64,000 nt of DNA from Mauremys mutica (taxonomy: Eukaryota; Chordata; Testudines; Geoemydidae), in NCBI RefSeq assembly GCF_020497125.1, contig NC_059072.1, positions 71,803,697 to 71,867,696 of the forward strand, given 5' to 3'. Below the pieces are notes generated by a model. The model did not search any database. It was not told where the DNA came from and saw only the letters and a program-made list of their open reading frames with translations. Positions 47,800 through 59,400 of the stretch are shown piece by piece. Positions within the stretch are counted from its first letter, which is position 1. The number at the start of each line of letters is the position of its first letter. A program made the position numbers and the translations under genes.

Positions 47800-48203
47800 T
47801 CACGGCCCAGGGCGGGCATCCTCCTGGTTATTTAGGGTGAGGGGGGTATGTGACTTTGTGGCAGGGGAGGGCGGTTGCAGAGATACTGCCGGGGGCTCTG
47901 TCCTGCAGCGGTCCTGCAGAACATACACAAGTCGCCAGAGCGTGTCCGTTTGCTCCCTCACTAGTACAAGCATTGCTTGAGTCGCCTGCTTGTGTTCCTC
48001 ACGCCACCTCTCCTCCCATTCGCTGTGTGAGCGCTGGTACAGAGAGACTTTCTCCCTCCACTGCCTCTGCTGGTCCGCCTCGGCTAGGTAGCAGCCCACA
48101 CATTCATTGAAAATCGTGTCCCTTGTCTTTTTCTTTCGCCGCCTAATCTTCGCCAGCCTCTGCGAGGGGGATGCTGTGGAAGGTCTGGAGACAGTGGAAG
48201 CTG
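47800..48203 (-). pseudogene. Harbinger Myb/SANT protein, second exon
   Basis: Minus-strand frame with a basic KIRRRKKKTRDTIF segment, then a Gln/Trp/Glu-rich helical part (SEWEERWREEHKQATQ, EQTDTLWRLVYVLQDR) typical of the C-terminal half of the Harbinger-encoded DNA-binding partner. A pyrimidine tract and CAG (about 48203-48217 read on the minus strand, TTCCCATCTCACAG) form a plausible splice acceptor for joining with the first part near 50140. The frame stays open through this exon. The partner protein helps bring the transposase into the nucleus and to the element ends. Confidence 0.75.
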
Positions 48204-48217
48204 TGAGATGGGAAACA

Positions 48218-50139
48218 GTTAGTGAATTCCTTGCAAAGATACTTTTTTGCGAACAATTAACTGAGTCTAGGCTGTCTCTGTGAATTTTTTGTTGAGACCC
48301 CTGTGCCTGCTGTTGCACAAATCATTTGCGCGGTGGATTCTGGGTAAATGTCGCCAGTCATTCCTTCCTCCGGGAAAGCAACGGCAGACAATCATTTCGA
48401 GCACGTTTTCCATGAAATGCCCTGGCACACGCCATAGCATGGCAACAATGGACCCTATTTTGCCTTTTGTGTATGTCACCGTATGTGTACTAGATGCCGC
48501 TGACAGAGGCGGACCAGCAGCGCTACACAGCAGCATGCTTTTGCTTTTGCATGACAGCAGCGATGGTTACCAGGCATACTGCACCGTCTACCATACCATG
48601 AACTGGTAAGAAGACGGTAATAAGATGGTCATGATTACCTGTCCTTTTGCACTGCGCCATTTGGTGCTGTCATAAGTGCCCCTGGCCGATCAGCCAGGGG
48701 CGCAAAAGCAAAATTTGGGAATGACTCCCCGAGTCAATCCCTCCTTTTTGGGTATCTAAAAATAGAATCAGTCCTGCCTAGAATATGGGCAACTGTACTA
48801 GAGAACCACTGTATCATAGAACCAGAGAGCACAGCTGCTCTCTGGCCAATCATGCATAAATTTTGAGCTGAATGCTATTCACAGGGTGTGCTCCTGAAAC
48901 AACCCCAGCTGTTCATTCCGTTCTTCCCCCAGCCTTCCTGGGTTCCAATACCATTTTCCCCCCACTTGTGTGATGAAGTAATATAGAATGCATGAATAAG
49001 ACACAGGTAGTCGTTTGTGAGAAATGAGTGGAAGGAAGCCTCCAGCTGCAATGATAGTCCAGAGATGACATTAAGGGGTGTGGAGGAGGGAGCCAATCAT
49101 CCCTCTGCTAGTCCAGGGGCAATTGAATCTTTTCTTTACAATGAAGGGTGGGGGCTGATGGAGCTCAGCCCCCTGTTGCAATGATGAGGACGGTTACCAG
49201 CCATACTGCACCATCTACCATGAAAAATTAGGACCAGGCGACCTTGATCGACCTGTCCCAAGCAAGTTGGTATGGTTACCAGTCCTTTTGCACTGCCCCA
49301 TGTGCCAATAGGCTGATGATGAGGACGGGTAGCAGTCCTATTGTACCATCAGCCACCCATGGCAGGGTGGGAGGAAGGATGTTGTTGTTGAGTGCTGCAG
49401 CAGCGCGTCTATCTGCAGCATTCAGTACAGATACGGTGACATGTAAAAGAGTCAACAGAGGATTGTTTTCCCTTTAACTTCTGGGGGTCGGGGGGGTGCG
49501 TAAATTGCCGAGCTATGCCCCGACCCACTGCGGACACTGTGTTTGACCCTAGAAGCATTTGGAGATCAGCCAAGAATGCAAATACTTTTCGGAGACAGCA
49601 GGAACTGTGGGATACCTTGCGTCCTCATTCCCCCCTCCCTCCATGAGCGTCCATTTGATTCTTTGGCTTTCCGTTACGCTCGTCACGCAGCTGCGTGCTG
49701 AGTCTGTGCTATGCCGTCTGTCCGGAGATTTTTTAAAAATACTTTGGACCAGGCGTAACATTACAGTAATTCCCCTACTTAGATGCAGGAGTCTCCGAGC
49801 GAGATAACCGTGAGGACGGGCACTGAAGGAGATAGAGAGCGCATGCTGCGTGAAATCTAGCACGAACCACGGACCTATGCAGCCGTGCTCTGGGAGGCAG
49901 TGCTCCCTGAATACCGCATGAAAGCCTCGCGCGGAAAAGTGTGCTATCACGGAACACCCAATAAGGCAGCTCTCCCCAGGAACCTCCTGCTGATGCTTAT
50001 CGATTAATGGCAGGAGAGCTTCGTGGAGATCTCCCAGGAGGATTTCTGTTCTATCACCATATATACAGAGACCTCCTTTTCACACACTTCAGATTGCTGT
50101 TATATTAAGAATAAAAATTAACATGGTTAAAGCACTTAC
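48218..50139. other. Noncoding interior (putative intron) of the Harbinger element
   Basis: Interior DNA between the two Myb-gene pieces. It contains loosely repeated segments such as GGTTACCAGGCATACTGCAC and GGTTACCAGCCATACTGCAC (about 48564 and 49192) with CCTTTTGCACTGC nearby (48650, 49285). The segment 48340-48450 resembles 46490-46610 (GTCA-TTCCTTCCTCC-GAAAGC then GCAGGCAATC or GCAGACAATC), a possible internal duplication. The 133-codon minus-strand frame at 49549-49950 shows no transposase motif. Confidence 0.55.
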
Positions 50140-50700
50140 CGACTGCTCCTACCCCTGATTCAGGATCCGGGTTCATGGCTGGGGAGGGTTGGTAGGGGAT
50201 CTCCGTGACGGTGATGAAGAGATCCTGGGTGTCGGGGACACCAGCGTTGTAAGCGCTGTCGCCTGCCTCGTCCTCCACAAACCCTTCCTCATCTTCCCCG
50301 TCCGTGAACATCGTCGAGGAACTGTCCGTCGACACTGTCCCATCATCAGAGTCCATGGTCGCTGGTGGGGCAGTGGTGGCAGGCTCCGTAGCATCCGTTG
50401 GCCGCTTTGATTTTTTGGTAGGCTTGTCTGGGGTCCTTGATTTTCACGCGGCACTGCGTTGCATGACGGCTGTATCCTCTGTCTGTATCATGGCTTTGGA
50501 GACCTTCTCGTAGGTCTTTGCATTCTGTTTGTTGGAGCGCAGCTCCGAAAGCACAGACTACTCGCCCCCCACACCGATCAGATCGAAGAGTTCCCGGTCA
50601 GTCTATGCCGGGTCCCTCTTTCTATTCAGAGATTACATGAACTCCTCTGCTGGAGAGCTCTGCATTGCTGCCGGTGCTGCTGAGCTCGCCCCGATGTCCA
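50140..50700 (-). pseudogene. Harbinger Myb/SANT protein, first exon, frameshifted
   Basis: Read on the minus strand, the part near 50580-50480 still shows Myb/SANT-like features in shifting frames (a DLIGVWG stretch, then a NAKTYEKVSKAM stretch and a CRVKIKD stretch), which mark the DNA-binding domain. Downstream is an acidic, Asp/Glu-rich linker with FTDGEDEEGFVEDEAGDSAY and the hallmark D-T-Q-D-L-F-I-T-V-T-E-I-P (about 50250-50190). The exon ends in CAGTCGGTAAGTGC, a good splice donor, around 50137. Frameshifts in the Myb region mean the protein cannot be made. Confidence 0.75.
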
Positions 50701-51058
50701 ACCACAAAATGAGATTCTAACTGTCCAGAAAGGAAAAGGAATTCAAATTTTCCCGGGTCGTTTCCTGTGTGGCTGGTCAGAGCATCGAAGCTCGGACTGC
50801 TGTCCAGAGCGTCAACAGAGTGGTGCACTGTGGGATAGCTCCCGGAGCTACTAAGTTCGATTTCCATCCACACCTAGCCTAATTCGAACTAGCCATGTCG
50901 AATTTAGCGTTACTCCACCTGTCGGGGTGGAGTACCAAATTCGAACTAAAGAGCCCTCTAGTTCGAATTAAATGGCTTCCTGGTGTGGACGGTTGAGCGG
51001 TTAGTTCGAATTAACGCTGCTAAATTCGATTTAAAGTCCTAGTGTAGACCAGGCCAAA

Positions 51059-51972
51059 GAGAGCATGCTGTGAGCAGGATGTTCTGCTTCTCCCAGCCAG
51101 AGATGGAGTAACTGGGTGGATGAAACATACCAAACCCTACAAGGAAAGGTTAAAGGGTTAGGTAAGGGGTAACATGAATATAGACCTTTATTGTTTAAAC
51201 CCTCTGATCTCTCTGCTATGTGCCTTTGGGTGAATGAATCAATAATGCTTTGTTCTGAAGAAGCTGTTTTTAGGTCAGTAATCAGCTTTTGTCACAGAGT
51301 CACAGAGGAAAAGTCTTACGGATGTCAAACTCAGTAGGGCCTGTTGTGTTATTGTGATTGGGAAATGGGGCTGCAGCCCAAAAACTCAGTCTAAGAGCAG
51401 TTGGACCATGTAATTCCATCCAGAGTGAGGTACAGGACGTGTAATATATATAATACAATACTAAATACTGGATATGTATCTATATAGATACAGATACAGA
51501 GACTAAAATGAGAGTCAGACTGCTGCACTGATTTCAGGATGCTTGTAAAGATGACTTAGTATCCTTTGGAATCTCTGTTGATGATTGGAAAAGGAGTGCA
51601 GAATGCTGCTCTTGGTGGTGGAGTCAGCTTGTACATGGAGCGAGGCAGACTGGATCCAACTTTGTGATGACCGGCGTCAGAGGAGGAAAGAATCTGCTGC
51701 TCGGATTAAGAGCACTGCTGGTGCATGGGTGCGTCCTACCTGTGATGGGACTGTCACTTGTGCATCGGACTCAGCAGCCATCAAAGAACTCATGGGAGTA
51801 TGCACCATGCTCTGTAAAGAGTGACAGTGCCATTGAGATATATATGTTTTTGACATTATCGAAACAAAACATTTCAAAATAAATTTCAAAATGTCAGAAT
51901 TTCCTGCGGAGTACAATTACCATTTTCCAGCCCAGTCTTCCCTTTACGCTGCCAAAGTGATCTTAGGGTACA
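51059..51972. other. No recognised feature
   Basis: AT-rich DNA with a (TATA) tract near 51448-51470; short frames without domains. Confidence 0.45.
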
Positions 51973-52212
51973 TAGCAAAAGCTGTGCATAGGTTAGCCTA
52001 CTTGAGCTGACTTTAAATTAGCTAGCACAGTCAACAATAGTAGTGAAAACAGAACAGCACAAGCAGTACTAGTCTTGCATGGATCCTAGAACATACTTGG
52101 CTTGCTAACCTGCGCTGAAAGTCATGCTGCACTGTCTTCACTCCTGTTGTTACCCATGCTAGCGGGATTCAAGCTAGCCTGAGTAGGTTAGCCCTGTGCA
52201 CAGCTTTTGCTA
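51973..52212. mobile_element. MITE with long inverted ends, about 240 bp
   Basis: Left arm TAGCAAAAGCTGTGCATAGG (51973 on) and right arm CTGTGCACAGCTTTTGCTA (up to 52212) are inverted for about 30 bases, and the GCTAGC/TTAGCC motifs in between are also partly palindromic. Its right end directly abuts the next MITE at 52213, and an AGGGTACA-like extension before its left arm resembles the first bases of that neighbour in inverse. Confidence 0.7.
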
Positions 52213-52509
52213 GGCTGTGTCTACCCTTTGAACTGGGGTTATGATTCCCATCTCACATAGACATACTTGTGCTAGTTCTCATTAAGCTAGCGCACTAAAA
52301 ATTGTAGCGCAGCTGCAGTAGCACAGGCAGAAGAGAGCAAGAGCATGAGTATAAAAACACCAGGGTGGCTAGCCCTTGCTGCCGCTTGCTGCTGCCCATG
52401 CTAACATGGCTATACTACTATTTTTAGTGTGCTAGCTTAATCAAAGCTAAAGCGAATATGTCTGCGCAAGCTGGGAATCATACCTTTAACTCCAAGTGTA
52501 GACATAGCC
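52213..52509. mobile_element. Harbinger-like MITE, 297 bp
   Basis: Left GGCTGTGTCTACCCTTTGAA and the reverse complement of the right, GGCTATGTCTACACTTGGAG, are inverted, then both continue to ATGATTCCCA. The flanking 3-mers are CTA and ATA. The interior contains inverted CTTAATC/GATTAAG-like and GTGCTAGCTTAA motifs. The GTCTACACT end motif matches the elements at 11159 and 46223. Confidence 0.75.
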
Positions 52510-54538
52510 ATAGGGGAAATGAGAGTCATGCCCAAATACTTTTGTATTACTGGTGTACAGGCATTCCTTTGTTAAAACACTAATCATCTTTTCAGGAAGT
52601 AACTCACACTATGCGAGGTGAATAAGTAGCTGCGTTTTATTTATAAGTGAATCTTTTATTGGGGGTCAGTACATGCCAGCCAAGTTGGAGGTTAGTGGTT
52701 AAAACCCTTTTTTCAGTTTTAGAATTGGAGACAGGCTTTAATAACTTCTGAAACCATCAGGAACTTTAGGACTTTATTCTCATGACGTGGAAGCTTGGAA
52801 ATGCATTTTCTTTAACACACAATGCTTACAAGTTTTGTTATGTGTATGAAAAATCAGTAGCATTTGTGTATGGAGGAATGCTTCTTTTAGGAAAAACATA
52901 TAGAAATGTCCTTGATAGCAAGTGTTCCTGCATGGAAGTTTTACTACTCAGATGCACATTAACTAGGCTTTTTTTTTTTTTTTAATTTCAACTTGAAAAT
53001 GTAACAAATCATTTTAAAAGACTAATGTCTGGAATCCTTAACGTAAGATCTACACAATACCAGTCAACATCTGAGCACTATGAATAGGGACATATTTGGA
53101 GAAAAACAGAAGTGTAGCATTAAATTCTATCAAAATCCACTGAAAGTTTTTTTGGAGTGACAGAGTGGGAAAACAGTACATTTATTTTTTTGCTAAAGAT
53201 AGGAAGAGTCTCTTCTAAATAAGGACTATTGGCATGCAGGGACTGGAGTGATTTTTCCAAACACATTAATTTTTCAACTGAATAACATTGGCAGCATCCC
53301 TGCCAGATTTTTTTTTGTTAGGTCCTTAATCTCCATAAATGTTCAGGCTATAAAATACATTTAAAGTTGTTCTAAAAAGTTGAGTTCTTACTAAATTCCA
53401 ATCTAGAGAGAGACTTAATGTTATGATATGATTACGGAGAGCCAAACTTCTGAACTTACAGTCACCCATGCAGTTCCATCAATACAGCCACTCAGATACT
53501 ACACTGATAAGCATAGTATACAAACCTAGATAGATTAAAATTACTGTGGTTCCACAGGTGTAAATTACCAATCCAAAACCTACTGAAGTCAGCATGTATT
53601 CTTCCATTAATTTCAATGGGTTTTGGATCAAGTGAAATCAAACTTTGGATCAGGCTAAATGAGGCCAGAATCTGACTCTGATTATAGTAGTTGCAGAGAG
53701 ATTCTAGTGACTGTTTTCTAACTGCCTGTCCTCCTCAGTTTAAATATATACCCTTGAATACTATGGATCATCACTAAACAAATGTCTATGAATAAATGAA
53801 ATTCCTATAATCTACTCTCTTAAAGTAATAGTACTTAATTTCTTTGTATATTTATTAGCAAAGAAAGCTGGCAAGATAGTTTGTTCAACAGTGCTCAAGG
53901 ATCATAATTATAATACTGTCTCCATGCTAACATGAAACTTTCATGTAACATAACAAGCCTTTTACGAGAAAACCTTAAGTAGGCTCAGCTGATAGCGAAA
54001 TGAAATCCATATGACAATGGTTACTGTACATCAGGGCAATAATTTTTGGTTTAGAATAAAATTGGTCACCATGGATCTGTCATGGAATATAATCTCTAAT
54101 GTGCCATATCTTGGCCTCTTATTTGTTTTACAATCCTCTTCTGATTAGGGGCTTGATCCTATACTGGTTTCATTGGGAGACTTGCTTGAGTGAGGAGTGC
54201 AGTTTTGGGGCTCTATTACTCACCATGAATCTATGTTATTCAATACAATAGAAAGTTAGGGCACACAACACCTCTTTTGTCTTTAATTTTGGATATAAAA
54301 CTGTGCTTTGATGTTTCTTATTTGACCCCTTTCTTCCTAAATTATACCAGATTACTTCAAAGTTATTACTCAGTTTGCTTTCTCTTTCATGCTTTGTTGG
54401 CACATCAGCGTGAAATAATTTGATATATGACTGAACCATACTCACTGCAGCATATAAAAATATCACAAACCAGTACATTTAATTCTTCTTTCATAAAATA
54501 GAATCTTTAGAGTCCAATCTTACTTAAACCAAATATGT
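52510..54538. other. No recognised gene
   Basis: AT-rich DNA with a T-run at about 52970-52983. The part at 53565-53660 has CCATTAATTTCAATGGGTTTTGG, another worn palindromic repeat core. Confidence 0.45.
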
Positions 54539-54600
54539 AGGAGGTCAGACTAGATGATCATGATGGTCCCTTCTGACCTTAAAGTCTGAGTCTGTGACTC
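54539..54600 (+). mobile_element. CR1 LINE 3' terminal fragment
   Basis: AGGAGGTCAGACTAGATGAT, CATGATGGTCCCTTCTGACC and TTAAAGTCTGAGTCTGTGAC form the last 60 bases of a CR1 element. It is the plus-strand counterpart of the inverted tail at 42166. Confidence 0.85.
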
Positions 54601-56819
54601 CCACCCCAGTTCATTCTGGAATACAACAAAGTGTAAGCTTTTAACTCAATTCTACAACTCCAGCTGGTGTGAATTGTAGTTCCTTTACTATAAAGTGAGA
54701 GAATTTCTATCACAAACAGTTTTAATGGGCCTCATCATGCATCTGCATTGCATTTGTTGGCCTTGTATGTTATGTATTTTTATTGAATTGTATTGTTGTA
54801 TGAATAAGGAAAGTCAACAAATGTTGTTATTGTGAAAGATGATGTAAGGGATAAGACTTCAACCATTCACTTAAAGTGTGGTTTAGTGAAATGACGTGGG
54901 GTAATATCACCGACTCAGATCCCATGTGTTTGACATAGCGTCCATATTACAAAATACAACTGCTCATGAGTGTCCATACCTTAACTGTGCTCTTTAATGA
55001 GGAAAAGTATAACAACATATATAACATAATACTTAAAAGTATTTCTTCCAGTTTTAGAGAGTGGTTCCTTTGAGTCTGTGTTGAGAGAAGAAAGAGAACA
55101 CTGGGCCAAATTCAGAAGTGAGTCTGAGGGGAGACTAAGTTGGTGTAATTTGCACTTTTTTCTAGTCTTCTCACTGAGCATGTTACAGCAATATAGAGTG
55201 CCCTATATTCATTCACTTAGCTTGACACCCACCTATTAATGTGTGGTTTACACTCTCCCTCCTCACCCTCTGCATTTCAGTTTGGCCCACTGTGTTTGAC
55301 TGAATCTAAGATGGTGGAATGCTAAAGAGCCAGAAAACAAGAGGGCAACAAGAAAACTAACTAACAGGAGGATGGAAGAATGCAGCCCTTGCAAAGGCAA
55401 CTGCCCTCCTCCTCCTCCCTGCCCACAGGGTTTTTTTTTAGTTTAGTATTTAGTTTTCATTTTGCCCACTGAACACAGTAGCAATACAGGAGACTTTGGC
55501 TGCGGAGAGTTGTAGAAGTGTTTTGGGGTGGGTAGATGATTGAGTGGTTTCTCTTTACCTGAATCAGTTCGTAGTACTGACTTCCTTTTCCTTACCAGTG
55601 CATTTGAAAGTAGTTATTGTCATGCCAGATGCATGAGTAATGTGTTTATAAATGGCATTTCATATTCCACACAACTGTGGAGAAGATATTTCAGAAGAAA
55701 AATTAAGAGGGATGAAAAAAGATGAATACTTGAAAATTGCTCTGTGAAAAAGTCATTTCCTGTTAGGGTTAATATTGCATTTCTCAAAAGAAACTCAGTA
55801 TCTGATGCACTCAGTGCTTATTAGGATTTTCCCCTCTTTTTCTTTGCCCTATCTGTACTCTAATCATTCAGTATAAATAACATATTGCAGTTCAAGGCCA
55901 ATCATTTTCCTTTCTTTCACAAATCAGTCAACTATTCCATGACATCAATTACTTTAAATGATCCTTATGCTTGATTATTTGGTTAGTGATTTAGGAACAA
56001 TATTGGAAATATTAGACTTCTTTTAAAAAATTAAATCATATACTGCCAGACAGATGAAAGTTTATCTTGTCCAAAAACATAAGATTCATGACTCATTTTT
56101 ATCTTTGGTTTCCCGCTGTAAAGAATGGGTGTCAGCTTCCTATGTAATTTTGATTTGTTTATCCAGCAGTTTTGTTTGTCCATGCAGTTTTTTCTGTGCC
56201 AACTGTGGTCAATATTTGGTTTCCATAAAAGGTAGGAGTTTTCTTTGAGGCTATCTTTTTTTTTGCCATTGCCAAACCCACAACTGATGCACCATTACTT
56301 CGACTTTTGTTCTTAATTTAAACTTGGCATAGTGTCCGCCTTTGGTGTAAAACATGAAACAAACTCCATTCTAACACTAAAAGTAGGAGGCGACTCTTTT
56401 GCTTGAGATGTATTGTGGTTTTATAGAAAGGGTTTTTATGCTTCATAGAGGGTGTGTGTGTGGGGAGGGAGTGGGGAGTTACCTGTGGAAGTCCTTTTCT
56501 TCTCTACCCCGAGACCCTTTTCTTTAGGAATAAAAAAAGGGAACGTGTTTATTTTAAAGAGAACATTCAGCCAAAAAGAAACACTAACCCTCTCCTTCAA
56601 ATCTGATCATTTAATCAGAAAGATATTTGAGCAATCTGAAAGTGTTTAAAAGTGAAAAACCCAATTCTGGTTCACACATCACTGCAGGGCTTGTACAGTA
56701 GCAGTGGCCATACCCAGGAGTGAGGAAAACTCTCCTCAGATCGAGATGGAAGCATTTCGGAGGCTACATATTTTTTTCAGAGCAAACAGCGGATGTGGAA
56801 ACATTGCAGAATGTAACAA
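54601..56819. other. No recognised feature
   Basis: AT-rich DNA. A T-run near 55429-55437 and CTCCTCCTCC repeats near 55408 are the only low-complexity features. Short frames have no domain. Confidence 0.45.
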
Positions 56820-57017
56820 TTCTTTTTCTTCGAGCGCTTGCTCATGTTCATTCCATATTAAGTGTGTGTGCTCGTCACATGCACTGGTGCTGGAAATTTT
56901 TTCCTCAGCAATATCCTTAGGGAACTGGCTCTGGTGCCCTCTGGAGTGGCGCCCACATGGCGCGGTATAAGAGGCGCCACCAGCTCCCCCCACTCTCAGT
57001 TCCTTCTTGCTGCCAGT
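56820..57017. repeat. DIRS left inverted terminal repeat
   Basis: This segment pairs with 62962-63160 read in reverse complement: the CTTCGAG...TTGCTCATGT outer part, GCACTGGTGCTGGAA against GCACCAGTACCGGAA, ACTGGCTCTGGTGCCCTCTG against ACTGGCTCTGGCGCCCTCTG, CCCACATGGCGCGGTATAAG against CCCACATGGTGCAGTATAAG, and CTCAGTTCCTTCTTGC at the inner edge. Inverted terminal repeats of about 200 bases are typical of DIRS elements. Differences between arms show age. Confidence 0.88.
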
Positions 57018-57129
57018 GATGGTGCTGGAACATCTGCTGCTTCGGCTAGCGTTGATTCCTTCTCTGTTCTGGTGAACTTTGAAATCCTGTAAAATAATTA
57101 TACATATTTAGTAGTTTTCTTAGTTACCC

Positions 57130-59400
57130 ATAGTAGCAGTTCTTAAACTCTCCATTAGCCCTGAACAGGACCCAGCTGGGGGTCAGGGCCTGTCCTGGTC
57201 CCCAGGCTTTAAGCCCTGTGATCACTGCAAATGGATGCCTGTCAGTGACCCACATACCAGCTTCCTCAGGTGCTTAGGCGAAGGGCACATAAGTGACAAG
57301 TGCCGTATCTGCAAGTCCTTCAAGCCTAGAATGAAGAAGGAGTGCAATATCCATCTAAGAGTGCTCTTGATGGAGTCGGCACTCACTCCAGCACTGCAGC
57401 AGCGGTCTGACTCCGCACCGAGCACCATGGCCACCGTGCACCCCGGCACCATCCTCAAGCCAGCACCAGTCTCCCTCCATGGCTCCGGTCAAGAAGCTGA
57501 AAAAGACTGTGAGGGGAAGATCTCCTACCTCCTGCAAGGGAAAGGAGAGGGCAAGAGCGAGCCAAGACCCATGTTGGGCAGCTCAACACCCCCCTCAGGA
57601 ATTCGGGCCCAGCTGAAGTTGAGCGGTGCAGCCCATCTCACGCCTTGCCTGCGACTCCAGATAGCGGTGTAGGCTGTGGCCAGCTTCAAGTGCCGTTGAC
57701 TGCCGAAGCCCTTCAAGCAGCTCAGGAGGGATATCCTGTCAGCATTCGCCCACCCGCAGCCGTCATGCCTCAGGACGGGAGAGGCAGGCTCAGCAGAGCC
57801 CTCTTCAGTCCCCACGGGGGGGCACCGATCAAGGGACTCGAGACATACCTTGCCGGTAGATTGGTGCAGACCCTCTGAGGCACACGCCACCTGGCAAGAA
57901 CTCCGGGACCAGCCCCGACCATCTTCAAGGGCCTGATACCAATCCCGGGATTGATCAGGCACCAGAGACCGCTGATCACCAGGCCGTCACCGCCCATCTC
58001 CAAAAGGAAGGTCACCCTACTCAGGACGATCCTCTCAGCAACCAGCTCATAGTAGCTCCCAGCAGGACCTGCTCCAGGTATTCTGCCACCCCAACCAGTG
58101 AAGAAGAAAAACAACAATGATTGGCAGCACTTCAGTGGTAGCTCAACTGCGCCACTCCATTCCTTGGCATCAGTTCAGCGGTGGGTCCTTCATTCCCTCT
58201 CTTCCTCTTTGGCAGCACTTCGGCGGCAGCTCAAAGAGGAAGAGAGGAACTGAGGTACCCGCCGCCAAATTCCCGCTGAAGACCTGGGAAGACCTGCCCC
58301 TTTGTATTGGCCGCCCCAAGCACCTGCTTCCTTAGCTGGTGCCTGGAGCCGGCCCTGGCTCCTGGTCCTATTCGACATCCCGGTATGAGTAGTGTGAGGT
58401 GTGGATGGCAGGGTATCCAGCCAAATGCCATCAGTCTCCAAGAGCCTGACCAGTCTCGGGACACAGAAACTGGCATCGGTCGGAAAAGAGCCACCACTCA
58501 GCCCGATCCTGATTGCCTGGGACCAACCGCTCCACTGGTAGCTCTGTCTCGGAGCGAGATTCCCTGACTGTGGGACAAGCTCTGGTACCGACAGTGCTGA
58601 CTACATTATCAGCACTGAAACCTGTCCCATGGCCTCAAGCACAGTGGCCGGCACCATAGTACCTGTGGAACCCTTGGGGGTTCACCCAGCCTTCCCAGGC
58701 TGCCTGACTGGTGTTGGGAGTCTCGGAGAGGCCAGCAGCCTCGGTATCCCATCTCCTTCTGGTGCTGGAGACTTAGAAGGGTAAGACCCCGCAGGTCCAG
58801 GAGGACCCAGGGGAGCAAGCTGCTGGACCACCAATGGACACGGAGGTTCATTGTCCTCATTGTTGCCAGATGAGGCTATCACAGGGCCCCCTCACCCAGT
58901 GCCTCACGATGACGCCATGGCGCACCAGGAACTTTTGAAGAGGGTCACTTCCAACCTGAGGCTTCAAGCAGAGGAATTGGAAAAGCCCTCAGACTCTCTG
59001 TTTGACGTCCTCTGTTCCTTGGCTCCTGCCAGGGTGGCTCTACCCCTTCATGAAGGGGTTTCTAAGATCACTAATGCCCTGTGACAGACCCCGTCCTCCC
59101 TGGCCCCTATCTCTAAAAGGGCCAAACAGAAGTATTTGTGCCAACCAAAGGGCACGAGTACGTATACTCCCACCCAGCCCCCAATTCCCCTGTGGTTGAG
59201 GTGGTTAACCACAAGGAAACGCAGAGACAACCTGGGGCCACCCCAAAAATAAAGACTCAAGGTGGCTGGATCTTTTCAGATGAAAGGTTTATTTATCTTC
59301 CAGCTGAGAGTGGCCAACCACCAAGCCCTCCTTGGCCGATATGACTTCAACATGTGGCAAACCTGTGGCCAAGTTTGAAAGGTCACTCCTCAAGGCTTCC
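57130..59400 (+). pseudogene. DIRS gag-like region, broken
   Basis: The first part (57190-57340) has a Cys/His-rich domain read as C-D-H-C, K-W-M-P-V-S-D-P-H, RCLGEGHISDKCRIC, resembling the zinc-binding segment at the start of DIRS gag proteins. Pro/Ser-rich coding-like sequence follows in changing frames, then an LRLQAEELEKPSDSLFDVL stretch near 58955-59010, which looks like the capsid-like helical part. A stop after about 57670, several frameshifts and a hAT insertion (58079-58357) disrupt it. Gag would bind the element's RNA. The identification depends mostly on the zinc-binding segment and on position upstream of RT. Confidence 0.7.
58079..58357. mobile_element. hAT-type insertion nested in DIRS gag region
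   Basis: The interval has GGCAGCACTTCGGCGGCAGC and GCCGCCCCAAGCACCTGCTT motifs and ends GGAGCCGGCCCTG, the typical end (inverse of CAGGGCCGGCTCC) of a GC-rich reptile hAT MITE. The 8-mers GCTCCAGG (58071-58078) and GCTCCTGG (58358-58365) flank it, matching at 7 of 8. The left end does not show the matching terminal repeat, so the left boundary is inferred only from the direct repeat. Confidence 0.6.

Larger units (their letters stand above)
46223..51055. mobile_element. PIF/Harbinger DNA transposon, 4.8 kb, defective
   Basis: The ends GGCCTTGTCTACACTA and, on the reverse complement of the right, GGCCTGGTCTACACTA are inverted repeats. AAA flanks both (46220-46222 and 51056-51058), a 3-bp duplication. 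Both subterminal zones are studded with TTCGAA-type motifs (about 46248-46300 and 50850-51030). Inside are the two genes that autonomous Harbingers carry, arranged convergently: a DDE transposase remnant on the plus strand and a Myb/SANT protein remnant on the minus strand. AATAAA-type signals sit between them on each strand (47089 plus; about 47661 minus). Both genes are damaged, so it cannot move by itself. Confidence 0.9.

Noticed and set aside
49549..49950. 133-codon frame as a second Harbinger transposase piece
   Set aside because: No DDE, helix-turn-helix or Myb motif; lies in the noncoding interior between the Myb exons.
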